Part shown: positions 63,450 through 64,000 of the stretch, in pieces
Layout of the letters: every line of letters begins with the position of its first letter
How positions within the stretch are numbered: position 1 is the stretch's first letter
Assembly (NCBI GenBank): GCA_023458375.1
Contig: JAEWZT010000002.1
Location: 273,709-337,708, forward strand
Direction of reading: 5' to 3'
Source: Bacillota bacterium
Lineage (GTDB): Bacteria; Bacillota; Clostridia; Christensenellales; CAG-314
DNA length: 64,000 nucleotides
The notes under the pieces: model-generated
What the model was told of the DNA's origin: nothing
What the model saw: the letters and a program-made list of their open reading frames with translations, nothing else
Database searches by the model: none
Program-made: the position numbers and the translations under genes

Positions 63450-63478
63450 TTGATTATTAAGCTTTTTTGTTATATACT
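63450..63478 (+). promoter_or_regulatory. sigma-A promoter of the 6S RNA/tRNA-Ser unit
   Basis: TTGATT (63450-63455), 17 nt, TATACT (63473-63478). Transcription would begin near 63485, about 255 nt before tRNA-Ser. Confidence 0.75.
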
Positions 63479-63484
63479 AATCAA

Positions 63485-63735
63485 GCGAAAAATACTTTTG
63501 CATATAACTTTTGCCCTTTGGAGATATGTTCGGAAAGAACTGCCTAAGATAAAACAGCTAACGGGAATAGACATTTACGCGTTCCCCTTTGCATCAAAAG
63601 CTTGAAGCTACTTTCTCTTTTATCAACCAAGCAAGGCAAACCTAACTAACCTGTTCCCGTATCTTACTTGCGTTTGGTTTATAGGCAGTTGCGCAAAAAA
63701 TTTAAGCAAGTGTCATCAAAAATTTTATATAGAAA
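63485..63735 (+). ncRNA. ssrS: probable 6S RNA
   Basis: A promoter-driven, non-coding stretch with long-range pairing: GGAGATAT (63520-63527) with GTGTCATC (63710-63717), AACTGCCTA (63538-63546) with TAGGCAGTT (63682-63690), and ACGGGAA (63561-63567) with TTCCCGT (63654-63660). Two unpaired strands between the second and third helices form the central bubble that in 6S RNA mimics an open promoter. The 5' side GAGATATGTTCGG resembles the GAGATGTTCG of known 6S RNAs. By shape this is 6S RNA, which binds sigma-70 RNA polymerase. There is no terminator before tRNA-Ser; processing may release the 3' end. Confidence 0.6.
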
Positions 63736-63740
63736 TAAAT

Positions 63741-63830
63741 GGAGAGATGTCAGAGCGGCCGAATGAGCACGATTGGAAATCGTGTGTGCGCTAAAACGCA
63801 CCGTGGGTTCAAATCCCACTCTCTCCGCCA
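63741..63830 (+). tRNA. tRNA-Ser (anticodon GGA)
   Basis: A 90-nt class II tRNA with a GGAGAG/CTCTCC acceptor stem, anticodon GGA in the loop TTGGAAA, long variable arm, GGTTCAAATCC T-loop and an encoded CCA. Confidence 0.95.
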
Positions 63831-63875
63831 AGCCGCAAATAGCCCTTTAAAGGCTCCAAACGGCTTTTTTTATGT
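63829..63875 (+). terminator. terminator after tRNA-Ser
   Basis: AAGCCG...CGGCTT with an inner AGCC/GGCT stem, followed by TTTTTTATG. Confidence 0.75.
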
Positions 63876-63890
63876 AAACGTCAAAAATTA

Positions 63891-63918
63891 ACACTCTACT
63901 TCGGTAGAGTGTTTTTTT
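63891..63918 (+). terminator. strong UUCG terminator
   Basis: ACACTCTAC-TTCG-GTAGAGTGT is a perfect 9-bp stem with a TTCG tetraloop, followed by seven T's. Confidence 0.92.
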
Positions 63919-63949
63919 GTATACTACTCTCAAACGGGAGGAAAAGAAA

Positions 63950-64000
63950 ATGAATAAAAAAAAGCACTATACTGACAGAGAAAGATTTGACGCGGTGAAA
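63950..64000 (+). CDS. start of a gene cut by the window edge
   Basis: The ATG at 63950 lies 8 nt after a strong GGGAGG (63936-63941) site. The 17 visible residues (MNKKKHYTDRERFDAVK) are too few to name a family. Confidence 0.6.
   Translation, partial: MNKKKHYTDRERFDAVK

Noticed and set aside
63520..63560. SRP RNA-like GGAA hairpin in the 6S candidate
   Set aside because: GTTCGGAAAGAAC only superficially resembles the SRP GGAA tetraloop; the conserved AGGTCCGGAAGGAAGCAGC core is absent, and the long-range helices fit 6S RNA better.

Overview
The window looks like a chromosome segment of an endospore-forming low-GC Gram-positive bacterium, probably an uncultured member of the Clostridia. 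The signs are a complete spore-germination receptor operon (GerA/GerC/GerB plus a small D-type protein), YitT proteins, DUF951, DUF4180 and DUF1858 proteins, a walJ-rlmH neighbourhood, split transketolase genes, a rpsF-ssb-rpsR operon, and strong Shine-Dalgarno sites with TTG or GTG starts in several genes. There is no phage, insertion sequence or CRISPR array. It reads as ordinary chromosome with several patches of gene decay.

Layout. 1-2000: tRNA-Ser(CGA) with terminator, then an ArsR/DUF5714 pair. 1.9-5.0 kb: a LexA-like self-cleaving repressor with a perfect palindromic operator, directly followed by a radical-SAM DNA repair/modification protein and its DUF4130 partner. 5.3-9.4 kb: M23 peptidase, YwaF-like membrane protein, a broken acetyltransferase and a PLP aminotransferase. 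9.7-10.9 kb: an XRE regulator divergent from a membrane coiled-coil protein interrupted by a 7-A frameshift, with repeated operator-like palindromes between them. 11-12.4 kb: a cobalamin riboswitch and terminator ahead of a DUF4430 protein and an ECF S component. 12.7-19 kb: a large Ig-like (Big_2) lipoprotein, a decayed remnant that resembles it, and two NAD(P)-dependent epimerase/reductase genes. 19-28.6 kb: FAH-family hydrolase, tRNA and rRNA methyltransferases, a hairpin repeat array, two YitT genes, ASCH, DUF1858, SPFH/zinc-ribbon and PRC-barrel proteins. 28.9-30.1 kb: eroded genes (a lipoprotein and a subtilase remnant), then tRNA-Gln(CTG). 30.8-39.6 kb: MGMT-family protein, DUF1846, GNAT, signal peptidase, DUF951, an alpha/beta hydrolase, then the coupled walJ-CPBP-rlmH genes. 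39.9-46.6 kb: ABC exporter, two transketolase halves, ung, alpha/beta hydrolase, rpsF-ssb-rpsR. 47.1-51.3 kb: germination receptor operon. 51.4-56.3 kb: PNPOx-like protein, LytTR/DUF3021 pair, LysR regulator, diguanylate cyclase. 57-63.4 kb: the hutH-hutU-ftcD-hutI-fchA operon. 63.5-64 kb: a probable 6S RNA upstream of tRNA-Ser(GGA), two terminators and the start of another gene.

How the genes work together. The hut operon breaks histidine down to glutamate and passes the formimino group to tetrahydrofolate (FtcD, then FchA), so it feeds one-carbon metabolism. The riboswitch-controlled DUF4430 and ECF S pair probably imports a corrinoid. The repressor, radical-SAM and DUF4130 genes look like a DNA-damage-inducible repair cassette, which is the most attractive functional hypothesis here. 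Other points worth checking are the 6S RNA-tRNA arrangement, the hairpin array near 22.3-22.6 kb, and several genes whose start codon lies within about 10 nt of a -10 box, as expected for leaderless mRNAs. All assignments come from reading the sequence; no database search was run.
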